This document shows, in pieces, positions 31,124 to 38,723 of a DNA stretch of 43,625 nt. Positions within the stretch are counted from its first letter, which is position 1; each line of letters opens with the position of its first letter. The DNA is from Clostridiales bacterium (GTDB lineage Bacteria > Bacillota > Clostridia > Oscillospirales > Oscillospiraceae): positions 1 to 43,625 of the forward strand of contig JAAYMC010000016.1 in NCBI GenBank assembly GCA_012521555.1, in the 5' to 3' direction. The position numbers and the translations under genes were made by a program. The notes beneath the pieces were generated by a model, which saw only the letters and a list, made by a program, of their open reading frames with translations, was not told where the DNA came from and did not search any database.

Positions 31124-32089
31124 TTAGCCGAGATAGGCGCTGTACCCGTCTTCCTCGATGGCAAAGCCCTCGGACGTGCCGGTGATGTACGCGATCATGT
31201 AGGCGACGTTCCCGTACGCCTCGCCGAGCTCCTCGGCGGAGACCGTCTCGGTGAACAGGACGGTCTGGCCGGGGGCGATTTCCGTCGTCGAGAGGACGAG
31301 GGAGAACATCCTGCCGAGCGACCAGATGTAAAGGAGCTTTCCGCCTTCGTCGAAGAGCTTAAAGTCGTAGCGCTGGGCGCTCGGGTGGTGGATGACGACC
31401 GGCTCGCCCGTGTTGTTTTTCAGCGCAAGCGACATGGTGATTGTGTCATCCTGCTTTGTGAGGTTTGCCCTGACGGTCACGTCCGGGATGAGGGTGGCGG
31501 CGAGGTCTTTCAGCCGCGCGACGATGACGACGGCTTCGGCGCACGTCGCGCTGTCCAGCGGGGCGAAGATGTTGTTGCCGCGGCCGTTGACGAGCTTGAG
31601 GATCACGGCTTTCACAACGCTCGCCCGATACGCGTCGGGGATGAGAGCGTCGTCGGCGAAGGGCTCCGGCATGATCATAATCATGGCGTACTGCCCGCCG
31701 GTGAGGTAGTCGAGCGTTTTGATCACCCAGTGCACCATCGTGGCGCGGTCGAGGGCGCCGTCGGGGTTAAAGCCGTCCACGCCCGGGATGATGCCGGCGG
31801 CGGCGAGAGACATAAGGACGTCCGCGTCGGCTCTGCGCGAAGCGGAATTGCCGTTTTCCGGCGATATATCAAAGGCTTTTGTGAGAAGGCGGGCAAACTG
31901 CATGCGCGTGACAGGGCGCTGGGGCTCGAAAACGTCTCCGAATATGTCCTGATAGCCGAATTTTTCCGCGGCGTCGGCGTACCATGCCACGGGCGAGGAA
32001 GCGGGCATGATCAAAGCGGCGCTGGCCGGGACGGCCGCCGAGAACGCGAGCACAAGGGCTAAAATGAAAAATGCGGTCCTTTTTCTCAT
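31124..32089 (-). CDS. Exported protein with SLH region and BsuPI-type domain
   Basis: The 321-residue product starts with a signal peptide (MRKRTAFFILALVLAFSAAV, cleavage about PASA-AL). One to two and a half S-layer homology repeats follow (residues 35-195: FGYQDIFGDVFEPQRPVTRM, QFARLL, GFNPDGALDRATMVHWVI, FAPLDSATCAEAVVIVARL). The C-terminal 110 residues resemble the BsuPI intracellular proteinase inhibitor domain (SLALKNNTGEPVVIHHPSAQ, RYDFKLFDEGGKLLYIWSLG, FSLVLSTTEIAPGQTVLF). I chose ATG 32089 with CGGAGG 6 nt upstream over an ATG 30 nt earlier. SLH repeats bind cell-wall polymers, so the inhibitor-like domain would sit on the cell surface. No neighbour explains its role. Confidence 0.8.
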   Translation of the reverse strand: MRKRTAFFILALVLAFSAAVPASAALIMPASSPVAWYADAAEKFGYQDIFGDVFEPQRPVTRMQFARLLTKAFDISPENGNSASRRADADVLMSLAAAGIIPGVDGFNPDGALDRATMVHWVIKTLDYLTGGQYAMIMIMPEPFADDALIPDAYRASVVKAVILKLVNGRGNNIFAPLDSATCAEAVVIVARLKDLAATLIPDVTVRANLTKQDDTITMSLALKNNTGEPVVIHHPSAQRYDFKLFDEGGKLLYIWSLGRMFSLVLSTTEIAPGQTVLFTETVSAEELGEAYGNVAYMIAYITGTSEGFAIEEDGYSAYLG

Positions 32090-32119
32090 GGTATTCCTCC
32101 GTTTCTTAGTTTGTATCAT

Positions 32120-32515
32120 TTAGACTTAAGCGCCCGTGAAAAAGTTCCCTGCGCTTCCAGAAATGGCATGAGGCGGCGCGGGGCGGGCGGAAGACGCGAA
32201 ACGGCGGCTAAGGCTTGTCCCGCTCAGGCGTTCGGTAAATCGGGCGTGAGAGCGCGGGCTGCCTTGCCGCGCCGGCGGCGGTGACGAAAGACGAAAAGCG
32301 CTGGCGGTTTACCGGTAAGACGGCAGGCGGGAAACACACGATTTCGACTGATTTCGAAGATTTGTCACAAAATGTCGAAACTGCAGGACGTTGGGGGCGC
32401 GCGGGTCATTTGCAGGAATGCCGTGAGAAAATGCATCAGGGTGGCACAAAAATGGGGATATGGCCGCTCTTTTTCAGTAATAGAAGAAATAGAATGGGAA
32501 AATTGAGGAAGAATA
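32120..32515. other. Non-coding stretch upstream of the c-di-GMP riboswitch
   Basis: No gene is supported. Positions 32343-32379 hold Spo0A-like sequence: TTCGACT (minus-strand AGTCGAA) at 32343 and TGTCGAA at 32373. The rest is GC-rich to about 32335 and A-rich after 32430. Confidence 0.4.
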
Positions 32516-32544
32516 TTGACATATTTGCGCAATTGTGGTAATTT
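32516..32544 (+). promoter_or_regulatory. Promoter of the c-di-GMP riboswitch transcript
   Basis: TTGACA (32516-32521), a 17-bp spacer and TAATTT (32539-32544), ending about 30 nt before the aptamer. Confidence 0.75.
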
Positions 32545-32571
32545 TCCGTGTGGATATAGTACTAACCGCTT

Positions 32572-32670
32572 CAAATCGAAAAGGCAAACCTGTTGAAAAG
32601 CAGGGACGCAAAGCCATAGGGTCTAAGGCCGGCGGCATGCCGCCGGCTATGACAGCCGGTTGCCGAACTT
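32572..32670 (+). ncRNA. Cyclic di-GMP-I (GEMM) riboswitch
   Basis: The aptamer core is clear: GGCAAACC, a hairpin CCTG-TTGAAAAG-CAGG with a GAAA loop, GGACGCAAAGCC, then GGTCTAAGGCCGGC, a long second arm (GCCGGCGGCATGCCGCCGGC) and GACAGCCGGTTGCCG, which closes the structure. These are the conserved segments of the class I c-di-GMP riboswitch, including the GAAA tetraloop and its receptor side. A terminator hairpin follows and the next gene is a small HTH protein. TTGCCGA occurs both at the aptamer 3' edge and in the terminator stem, so both compete for TCGGCA, a plausible switch. Confidence 0.92.
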
Positions 32671-32686
32671 GAACAAGGTGCTTTTC

Positions 32687-32725
32687 GCCCTCCTTGCCGA
32701 GTTTCGGCAGGGGGGCCTTTCGATT
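32687..32725 (+). terminator. Riboswitch expression-platform terminator
   Basis: GCCCTCCTTGCCGA, a GTT loop and TCGGCAGGGGGGC form a stem followed by CTTTCGATTTTT. It lies between the aptamer and the HTH gene. Confidence 0.7.
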
Positions 32726-32792
32726 TTTGAGGCGCTTACTGTATCTAAAAAATACTTAAGTGTCTAATCGGAAGGGAGTTAGAAAATGCAAA

Positions 32793-33053
32793 ATGTGTAG
32801 GGATGTCCTGAGAAAGCAGTTGGTTGAATTCTACAACGAAGGGATGAGCGTCGACCAGATCTGTTCTGAGTACGGCGTGCCGAAATCCACATTCTATCGC
32901 TGGATCCGCAAGTCAAAGGCCGAGGCTCCGAAAATCTCCAGTGAAGATATAAACATCATTGTATCGAAGATTAACGAGCTGGAAGAAGAGGTCATGACGT
33001 ACAAAAAGATTCTCCAGCTTCTCAAACATCAGCAGGCGGAAGTCGCGCGGTAA
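32793..33053 (+). CDS. Small HTH protein under c-di-GMP riboswitch control
   Basis: The 86-residue product has an HTH of the kind seen in the OrfA part of IS3-type transposases (RKQLVEFYNEGMSVDQICSE, YGVPKSTFYRWIRKSKAEA) and a coiled-coil-like C-terminus (INIIVSKINELEEEVMTYKK, ILQLLKHQQAEV). No transposase OrfB or inverted repeat is nearby, so it may be a domesticated DNA-binding protein. The start is unclear. The only good ribosome site (GAAGGGAG) is 7 nt before an ATG at 32786 in another frame that ends after four codons. The in-frame ATG at 32793 is 14 nt away, and a GTG at 32760 lacks a site. One A too many in the A run would explain this. A terminator and a TetR gene follow. Confidence 0.75.
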   Translation: MCRDVLRKQLVEFYNEGMSVDQICSEYGVPKSTFYRWIRKSKAEAPKISSEDINIIVSKINELEEEVMTYKKILQLLKHQQAEVAR

Positions 33054-33089
33054 GCGGATGGCTTGGCGCTTAAAGGCTTAAACGCACAG

Positions 33090-33121
33090 GGCCCGGGGCT
33101 CATCCCGGGCCTTCGTTGTTT
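33090..33121 (+). terminator. Terminator of the small HTH gene
   Basis: GGCCCGGG, a GCTCAT loop and CCCGGGCC are followed by TTCGTTGTTT. The T tract overlaps the -35 of the next promoter. Confidence 0.7.
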
Positions 33122-33148
33122 GACCGCGCCGAGGCGGTTTGCTATAAT
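33120..33148 (+). promoter_or_regulatory. Promoter of the TetR-family gene
   Basis: TTGACC (33120-33125), a 17-bp spacer and TATAAT (33143-33148) lie 46 nt upstream of the ATG. Confidence 0.8.
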
Positions 33149-33194
33149 AAGGCGAAAGATGCCCGATTTTTAAGCGTAAGAGGAAGGGCGGAGC

Positions 33195-33767
33195 ATGGAA
33201 CAAGACGTGAAAAAAAGGATCAAACGCGCCGCCATCGACTTGTTTGACCAGGAAGGGTACCACGGGACGACCATCCGCAATATCGCAAGCCGGGCGGGGT
33301 GCTCGCTCCCGACGGTTTACTATTATTTCAAGAGCAAAAAGGAACTGTTTAAGGAAATCATCCTGTCCGACTACTTCAGCCTCCTCACCCGCCGCGCCGA
33401 GCAGATACAAAGCGGCGACGTGATTGAATACTACACGCAGTATGTCTACTCCCTCGGGCAGCTGACCGAAGAGGAGAAGAAGATTTACCGCCTCGGGCTG
33501 AAAGTCAGCCTGCGGTTTAACGGCGACGAAGAATTGTACGACGCCGTCGACGCGTGGGAGAAAAAGCAGATTGCGTGGCATTTTCAAAAGGCGATGCCGA
33601 TTCTGGGAAACGATGAGAACTGGGCCGTCGTCATCCGGATGCTCATCCTTACGCTGGAGTACATGACGCTGGCCATCGTGCTTAAAAACCAGGAGTTTTC
33701 CGAAGACACCATCCGCGAGTACCTGATGTTTGTCTTCGGGAAGGGCGGGCAAAACCCGCTACCGTGA
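33195..33767 (+). CDS. TetR/AcrR-family transcriptional regulator
   Basis: The 190-residue product has the TetR DNA-binding domain at residues 5-50: RIKRAAIDLFDQEGYHGTTI, RNIASRAGCSLPTVYYYFKS, KKELF. The remaining helical part should bind an unknown ligand. GGAAGGGCGGAG lies just before the ATG. It is alone on this strand and its 3' end overlaps the convergent zincin gene by 9 bp, so it may regulate itself or a distant gene. There is no efflux pump nearby to suggest the effector. Confidence 0.93.
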   Translation: MEQDVKKRIKRAAIDLFDQEGYHGTTIRNIASRAGCSLPTVYYYFKSKKELFKEIILSDYFSLLTRRAEQIQSGDVIEYYTQYVYSLGQLTEEEKKIYRLGLKVSLRFNGDEELYDAVDAWEKKQIAWHFQKAMPILGNDENWAVVIRMLILTLEYMTLAIVLKNQEFSEDTIREYLMFVFGKGGQNPLP

Positions 33768-34253
33768 CAGGCACGTCGGATGGTTTAACACCGTCACAGG
33801 GCGGATGCTTGAGAGGATATGCAGCGCGGAACGCTTCGTGAAAGTGTTCCGCGCCGTTTTTATATGGTGGATGCGCTTGTCGAGCACGGCGGCGCTTTCG
33901 GGCGGGGCGTTGCGCCGCGCCGCGTAAAGGCGCTCGAGCGTCAGCTCCTTGCCGGTCGCGGCCGCCGCGAGCATGTCGGCGCGGTACTCGTGCTCGATGC
34001 TCCACGGCTTCCAGACGTCCTTGTAGAATAAATGCGAGACCTCGTGCCACAGCTTATTGAGCAGGAACTTCTCGTTCCGCAGCTTGAGGAGGCTTGTGCT
34101 GATGATGATAAAGCCCGTCCCGTCGCGGTAGACGGCGCTGCGCGAGTCGGCGATGCTGTCCGTTATATAAACGGGAATCCCGTTCCAGTCCCGGCAGTAA
34201 CAGCAAAGGCTCGGGTTTTCGCCGCCAAGGATGAGAATCTTATGAATCTCCAT
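33759..34253 (-). CDS. Small zincin-type metallopeptidase (ImmA/IrrE-like)
   Basis: The 164-residue product has a zinc-binding motif HEVSH at residues 70-74 (FLLNKLWHEVSHLFYKD) and a following acidic third-ligand region EHEYRAD at 87-93. This is the layout of gluzincin-like ImmA/IrrE peptidases, which cleave repressors. The N-terminus (SLCCYCRDWNGIPVYI, ADSRSAVYRDGTGFIIIST) also fits a small stand-alone protease. No HTH repressor of the XRE type is adjacent; the convergent TetR gene is the only regulator close by. I chose ATG 34253, with AGGGGAG 6 nt upstream. A TATAAT at 34289-34294 may be its -10. The family assignment is moderate, the zincin fold likely. Confidence 0.75.
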   Translation of the reverse strand: MEIHKILILGGENPSLCCYCRDWNGIPVYITDSIADSRSAVYRDGTGFIIISTSLLKLRNEKFLLNKLWHEVSHLFYKDVWKPWSIEHEYRADMLAAAATGKELTLERLYAARRNAPPESAAVLDKRIHHIKTARNTFTKRSALHILSSIRPVTVLNHPTCLSR

Positions 34254-34337
34254 GACACGCTCCCCTTCATGTTCATGCAATTGCCAATATTATACAGGAC
34301 GCCCCGCGCAATTTACGGCGAATTTTCGCGAAGGAAA

Positions 34338-34363
34338 ACCGCCCGGCGCCGGGCGGTATTTTT
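34338..34363 (+). terminator. Terminator-like hairpin upstream of the ger operon
   Basis: ACCGCCCGGC pairs perfectly with GCCGGGCGGT, followed by ATTTTT. It lies between two divergent genes, so on the plus strand it would stop read-through from upstream antisense transcription. Confidence 0.6.
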
Positions 34364-34388
34364 ACCAATACTTGGCGGGGCGTGCGGC

Positions 34389-34418
34389 GTATGCAAGGCG
34401 GGATGGCCCCTCATACTA
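34389..34418 (+). promoter_or_regulatory. Sigma-G promoter of the germination operon
   Basis: GTATG (34389-34393), an 18-bp spacer and CATACTA (34412-34418) match the Bacillus sigma-G consensus (GHATR, 18 bp, CATHHTA) at every position. The start would be about 31 nt before the ATG. ger operons are expressed in the forespore under sigma-G. Confidence 0.8.
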
Positions 34419-34455
34419 ATATAAGCCAATACAAGCAAAGACGGTGGAGTCAAGC

Positions 34456-36045
34456 ATGTTTAGTTTCCTGCTTCGCAAAGCCGGCGTCTGGTTTGCCCGG
34501 AAACAGGAGTCTCACAGGGGCGAAGAGCACGTCAAAAACGAGGACACGCCCATTGTCGGGGACTTGAGCGCCGTTCTCAAACAACTGAAAGAGGAAGTAC
34601 AGGACAGCAACGACATCGTCATCCGCGGCTTCCGCCTCGGCGGCGCCGGGCGGGAATGCGCGCTTGTCTTTGTCGACGGCCTGATTGAATCGCGGACGAT
34701 CAACGAGGACATCATCCGGCCGCTCATGCGCGCGAACATCTCGCAGGACTTAAACGGGCCGTCGGAGCTGATCGCGCGCATTATGCACCAGCATATCTAC
34801 GTCAATGAGATTAAGGTCTTGCAGACGATGGAGGAAGCGTTCGGCAGCGCCCTGTACGGCGACGCCGTTTTGTTTATAGACGGCGTCCCCTGCGCGCTGT
34901 CGCTCAACGCCAAGGGCTGGGAGATGCGCAGCGTCGACGAGCCGGCCAGCGAGGCCGTCATCCGCGGCCCGCGCGAGAGCTTTATCGAGAACATGCGCAC
35001 GAACACGTCCCTGATCCGCCGCAAGATCAAAAACCCCGCGCTTATCTTCGAGGCGTTTACCATCGGGCGCAAGACGCGCACGCCGGTGAGCATCGCGTAC
35101 CTCAAAAACGTGTGCAAGCCGGAGCTTGTGAAGGAAGTGAAAAGGCGGCTGCGCGCCATCGACACCGACTCCGTTCTGGAGTCAGGCTATATCGAGCAGT
35201 TCATTCAGGACCACCCCGGCTCGATTTTCGCGACGGTGGGGTACACGGAAAAGCCGGACGTCGCCGCGGCGAAGATTCTCGAAGGGCGCGTGGCCATTAT
35301 CGTGGACGGCACGCCGTTTGTCCTGACGGTTCCGTTTTTGTTCATCGAGAACTTTCAGGCGGCGGAGGACTATTACCTGAAGTATTATTTTGCCACGTTT
35401 GTGCGCGTCATCCGCATCATCGGGTACTTTATCACGATTTTAGCGCCGGCCTTTTACGTCACCATCACGACGTTTCACCAGGAGCTGATTCCGACGAGCC
35501 TGCTCATCGCCATGGCGAAGGCGCGCGAGGGCGTGCCGTTCCCGGCGTTTGTGGAGTGCCTGCTGATGATTGTGGTCTTCGAGATTATCCGCGAGGCGGG
35601 AATCCGGCTGCCGCGGCCCGTCGGCCAGGCCCTGAGCATCGTCGGCGCGCTCGTCATCGGCGAGGCGGCCGTTTCGGCGGGGCTCATCGGCGCGCCGATG
35701 GTCATCGTCATCGCGATCACGGCCATATCCGGCTTCCTTGTCCCCATGCAAAACGACGCGTCCATCATTCTGCGGCTGATTCTCCTGCTGCTGTCCGCGT
35801 GTTTCGGGGGAGTCGGCATCGCGCTGGGGCTTTACGCGATTTTGGTGCATTTGTCGTCGCTGGAGTCGTTCGGGTACCCGTTCCTGTCGCCCTCCGTGCC
35901 GTTTGACCTGGAGGACCAGAAGGACTCCGTCGTCCTCCTGCCGACCTGGCTGCAAATCAGCCGCCCGAAGGGCATGGCCACCGACAAGCAGCGCAAGGTG
36001 TACAAAGTCCCGCCGGTGGGGGTGGATAAGACCCATGACGATTAA
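34456..36045 (+). CDS. Germinant receptor subunit A (GerA family)
   Basis: This subunit of the spore inner-membrane germinant receptor takes part in sensing amino acids, sugars or nucleosides. The 529-residue product has the typical A-subunit layout: a cytoplasmic N-terminal domain of about 300 residues (GFRLGGAGRECALVFVDGLI, ENMRTNTSLIRRKIKNP, VCKPELVKEVKRRL, YIEQFIQDHPGSIFATVGYT), then about five membrane helices beginning near IIGYFITILAPAFYV, with PVGQALSIVGALVIGEAAV and a cytoplasmic tail. GGTGGAG lies 6 nt before the ATG. It overlaps the C subunit by 11 bp in the order A-C-B, behind a sigma-G promoter. Confidence 0.94.
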   Translation: MFSFLLRKAGVWFARKQESHRGEEHVKNEDTPIVGDLSAVLKQLKEEVQDSNDIVIRGFRLGGAGRECALVFVDGLIESRTINEDIIRPLMRANISQDLNGPSELIARIMHQHIYVNEIKVLQTMEEAFGSALYGDAVLFIDGVPCALSLNAKGWEMRSVDEPASEAVIRGPRESFIENMRTNTSLIRRKIKNPALIFEAFTIGRKTRTPVSIAYLKNVCKPELVKEVKRRLRAIDTDSVLESGYIEQFIQDHPGSIFATVGYTEKPDVAAAKILEGRVAIIVDGTPFVLTVPFLFIENFQAAEDYYLKYYFATFVRVIRIIGYFITILAPAFYVTITTFHQELIPTSLLIAMAKAREGVPFPAFVECLLMIVVFEIIREAGIRLPRPVGQALSIVGALVIGEAAVSAGLIGAPMVIVIAITAISGFLVPMQNDASIILRLILLLLSACFGGVGIALGLYAILVHLSSLESFGYPFLSPSVPFDLEDQKDSVVLLPTWLQISRPKGMATDKQRKVYKVPPVGVDKTHDD

Positions 36046-37207
36046 AGGAAAGGCGCGCCGGTTTCTCGCCGCCGCTTTAGCGCTTGTGATGATCTTGCTG
36101 CTTTCCGGCTGTTTCGACCGGCGGGAGCTCGACACGATTGCCATTGTCGTCGGCGTAGGGCTGGATAAGGGCAGGGAGGAGGGCAACGTCCGCGTCACGC
36201 TGCAGATAGCGAATATCGGTTCGTCGGAACAGTCCGACCCGCAGACGGCTTCGAATGAAGCGAGCTCCTTTGTCAACGTGACGGAGGAGGGGCCGGCCGT
36301 CAACTACGCCGTCCGGAACATGCAGAGCAAGGTCAGCCGGCTCATCTATCTCGCGCACAATAAAGTCATCGTCATCGGCGAGGAGATGGCGAAAACGGGC
36401 ATTAACAACGCGTTGGACTTCTTCGTCCGCGCGTCCGAGGCGCGCCTGACCGTGAACCTCCTCGTCGCGGAAGGGAAGGCGGGGGAGATACTCAGCACGT
36501 CGGCGTACCTCGAGCAGCTCCCGGGCACCGAGATACAGGAGCTCATCCGCGACCAGGAGATCACGTCGACGGCCCCCATCATAACGGAGCTCGACTTTGT
36601 GACCACCATGATTGAGAAATCCGTGGAAGCGTTCGCGCCGCTCATCAAAATCGTCGAGGAAAACGGCGAAAAGCACCTTAAAATCAGCGGGACGGCCGTG
36701 TTCAAGGACTCGAAGATGGTCGGCAAGTTCGACGAATATGAAACGCAGGGGATGCTCCATGTTCAGGACCGTTTTCAGCGGGGCGTGCTGTTCGTCAGAA
36801 TTCAGGACACGCCTGCGACGATTGAGATTCTGGACGCCAAGACGCAACTCAGGCCGGAAGTCTTCACCGACGGAACCGTCATGATGCACATGAAGCTGAA
36901 CGTCACCGCCGGGCTGGGCGACCAGGGGGAGGGCGTGAACCTCTTTACGCCGGAGAACATGGAGATGGTGAAAAACGCCGTCTCGGACGCTATCAAGGAT
37001 CAGATCGCGCGCGCCATCGAAAAGGCCAAGGAGTACGACGCCGACATCTTCGGCTTCGGGAAGAAACTGAGCCGCTACTACCCGGAGCAGTGGAAAGAGA
37101 TGGCGGAGCAGTGGGACAACCTTTTCCGCTCGGTGCAGTACGATGTTGAAGTCAACGTCGTCACGAAGCTGAGCGGGCGCACGACGACGTATATAAAACC
37201 TCAATGA
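36035..37207 (+). CDS. Germinant receptor subunit C lipoprotein (GerC family)
   Basis: GerC proteins are lipoproteins on the outer face of the spore inner membrane, needed for receptor function. The 390-residue product starts with a signal peptide ending LLLSGC (lipobox Cys26), followed by the family's FDRRELDTIAIVVGVGLDKG. Other marks are NMQSKVSRLIYLAHNKVIVI, the LRPEVFTDGTVMMHMKLNV region and the helical C-terminal part with ADIFGFGKKLSRYYPEQWKE. The start overlaps the A subunit and the stop overlaps the B subunit start (ATGA), so translation is coupled along the operon. Confidence 0.94.
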   Translation: MTIKGKARRFLAAALALVMILLLSGCFDRRELDTIAIVVGVGLDKGREEGNVRVTLQIANIGSSEQSDPQTASNEASSFVNVTEEGPAVNYAVRNMQSKVSRLIYLAHNKVIVIGEEMAKTGINNALDFFVRASEARLTVNLLVAEGKAGEILSTSAYLEQLPGTEIQELIRDQEITSTAPIITELDFVTTMIEKSVEAFAPLIKIVEENGEKHLKISGTAVFKDSKMVGKFDEYETQGMLHVQDRFQRGVLFVRIQDTPATIEILDAKTQLRPEVFTDGTVMMHMKLNVTAGLGDQGEGVNLFTPENMEMVKNAVSDAIKDQIARAIEKAKEYDADIFGFGKKLSRYYPEQWKEMAEQWDNLFRSVQYDVEVNVVTKLSGRTTTYIKPQ

Positions 37208-38424
37208 CATTAAGCCCGAACGGCGCTGGCCTTCGGGCGGCAGAATGTGGGCTGGTGAGTATGTTATCGGCAAAGCAGCTAAGCTACGCCTCGGCGCTGT
37301 TTATCGTGGCGTCGAGCCTCCTTATCAAAGCGGTCTATGTGTTTTCGCTGCAGGATTCGTGGCTTTCCGTTCTGGTCGCCATTTTAATCTCGCTTCTCGT
37401 CATCGGGGTCTACGGCATGCTCGGCCGGCGCCACCCGGGCATGTGCCCGGTCAAGCTCAGCGAGGCCGTCTTCGGCAGGGTGGTGGGGAAAGTGGTCGCG
37501 GCGATGTATATCTTCTTTTTCCTCTCCCTGGCCATACTCAACCTTGAGGATGCGGGCAGCTTCGTCACCGTCTCCATCCTGCCGCGCACGCCGGTGACCA
37601 TTGTGTACGTCATGGTGATCGTCGTGTGCGCCATGGCGGTGTCGAAGGGGCACAAGATGTGCATGTACAGCACGATGATGGTGATTCTAGTCGCGTTCAT
37701 ATTCGTTTTGAATATGCTGCTGCTCTTCAACAAGATGGAGCTGGAAAACTTCCTGCCTGTTCTGACGCAGCCGCCGAAAAACTATTTCCTCGCCATCCTC
37801 GGGCTTTTGATGCTGCCGCTGTGCGAAATCTTCGTTTTCATGATCTTCGCGCCGGACATGAAAAAGCCGGAGATCATCGGCAGCGCCCTCAAAGGCGGCA
37901 TCTTCATCGGCGGGTTTTTGCTGTTTATCATCGTTGTGCGCGACATCGCGGCGCTGGACGGATACCTGCAGTATACGAACAACCCGACGTTTTCCTCCAT
38001 CCGGCTGATTGAAATCGGCGACTTTCTCACGCGCCTTGAAATCCTCTACGCGTCCATCCTCATCACGACGTTCACATTTAAAATCAGCGTGTGCTTTTAC
38101 GCGGCCATCGTGGGGCTCGCGCGGCTTTTCCGCATCGAAAACTACCGCATTTTCATCGGGATTTTCGGGGTTTTGATTGTCGTCGCCACGCGCGGCGTCT
38201 TTGAATCGACGTTTGAGCACAACGAGTGGAAACGCAGCGCGCCGATTTATTCCACGCTTTTCCTGATCATCCTGCCGATTATCATGCTGCTCGTCTCGTA
38301 TCTGCGGTTCGGGAAATATCCGCAAAAGAGGCAGGCGGCATCCGGCGGCGAAAACGCCGGCACGGACGGCGGAAACGATGACAGCGCGGACTACAATCCA
38401 AACAGGGCGCCGGGGGAGACGTAA
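37204..38424 (+). CDS. Germinant receptor subunit B, endospore permease (GerB family)
   Basis: GerB is the amino-acid-permease-like subunit of the germinant receptor. The product has about ten membrane helices: QLSYASALFIVASSLLI, SVLVAILISLLVIGVYGML, VVAAMYIFFFLSLAILNLED, VMVIVVCAMAVSKGHK and others, plus a hydrophilic C-terminal tail. ATG 37204 overlaps the GerC stop by four bases and gives 406 residues. An internal ATG at 37261 (387 residues) starts closer to where relatives usually begin (MLSAKQLSYA) but has only a weak ribosome site, so the start is open. The order A-C-B is seen in many clostridial ger operons. Confidence 0.92.
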   Translation: MTLSPNGAGLRAAECGLVSMLSAKQLSYASALFIVASSLLIKAVYVFSLQDSWLSVLVAILISLLVIGVYGMLGRRHPGMCPVKLSEAVFGRVVGKVVAAMYIFFFLSLAILNLEDAGSFVTVSILPRTPVTIVYVMVIVVCAMAVSKGHKMCMYSTMMVILVAFIFVLNMLLLFNKMELENFLPVLTQPPKNYFLAILGLLMLPLCEIFVFMIFAPDMKKPEIIGSALKGGIFIGGFLLFIIVVRDIAALDGYLQYTNNPTFSSIRLIEIGDFLTRLEILYASILITTFTFKISVCFYAAIVGLARLFRIENYRIFIGIFGVLIVVATRGVFESTFEHNEWKRSAPIYSTLFLIILPIIMLLVSYLRFGKYPQKRQAASGGENAGTDGGNDDSADYNPNRAPGET

Positions 38425-38425
38425 G

Positions 38426-38659
38426 ATGCTGATCGTGCTTGTGATTTTGGTTTTCGTGCTCCTCGGGATTGCCGACTTTCCCGAGCTTATCAGCAAAAAG
38501 CAGTGGAAGGAGACGATTATTCTCGGGGTCTTTTACGCCGGCGTCTTCATTCTGGCGATTTTGCAGGTCACGCGGGGCGAAATCCCCAGCCCCATGATGG
38601 CGATTCATTACTTTATCGACAAATGCCTCCACATGAGTTTCCCGCCGCCGCCCGGATAA
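38426..38659 (+). CDS. Small membrane protein of the ger operon
   Basis: This 77-residue protein has two likely membrane helices (LIVLVILVFVLLGIADF; ILGVFYAGVFILAILQV) joined by a short polar loop with a Lys-Lys-Gln-Trp-Lys segment, and a proline-rich end. GGGGGAG lies 7 nt upstream of the ATG, one base after the B subunit stop, and a terminator follows directly. The position indicates co-expression with the receptor under sigma-G. Small membrane proteins (GerD-like or receptor D subunits) accompany some ger operons. I do not recognise this one and give no function. Confidence 0.8.
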   Translation: MLIVLVILVFVLLGIADFPELISKKQWKETIILGVFYAGVFILAILQVTRGEIPSPMMAIHYFIDKCLHMSFPPPPG

Positions 38660-38696
38660 AAAAGCGCCCGACATTGGTTCGGGCGCTTTTTTTTTG
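38658..38696. terminator. Terminator of the germination operon
   Basis: AAAAAGCGCCCGA, a short loop and CGGGCGCTTTTTTTTT overlap the stop codon of the small membrane protein. The A run on the opposite side lets it also serve the convergent permease gene. Confidence 0.9.
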
Positions 38697-38723
38697 TAAT
38701 TATTTTGGCACGGCATCGCGGCG

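Noticed and set aside
32760..33053. Insertion sequence of the IS3 type
   Set aside because: Only an OrfA-like HTH is present; no OrfB, no terminal inverted repeats and no target duplication were seen.
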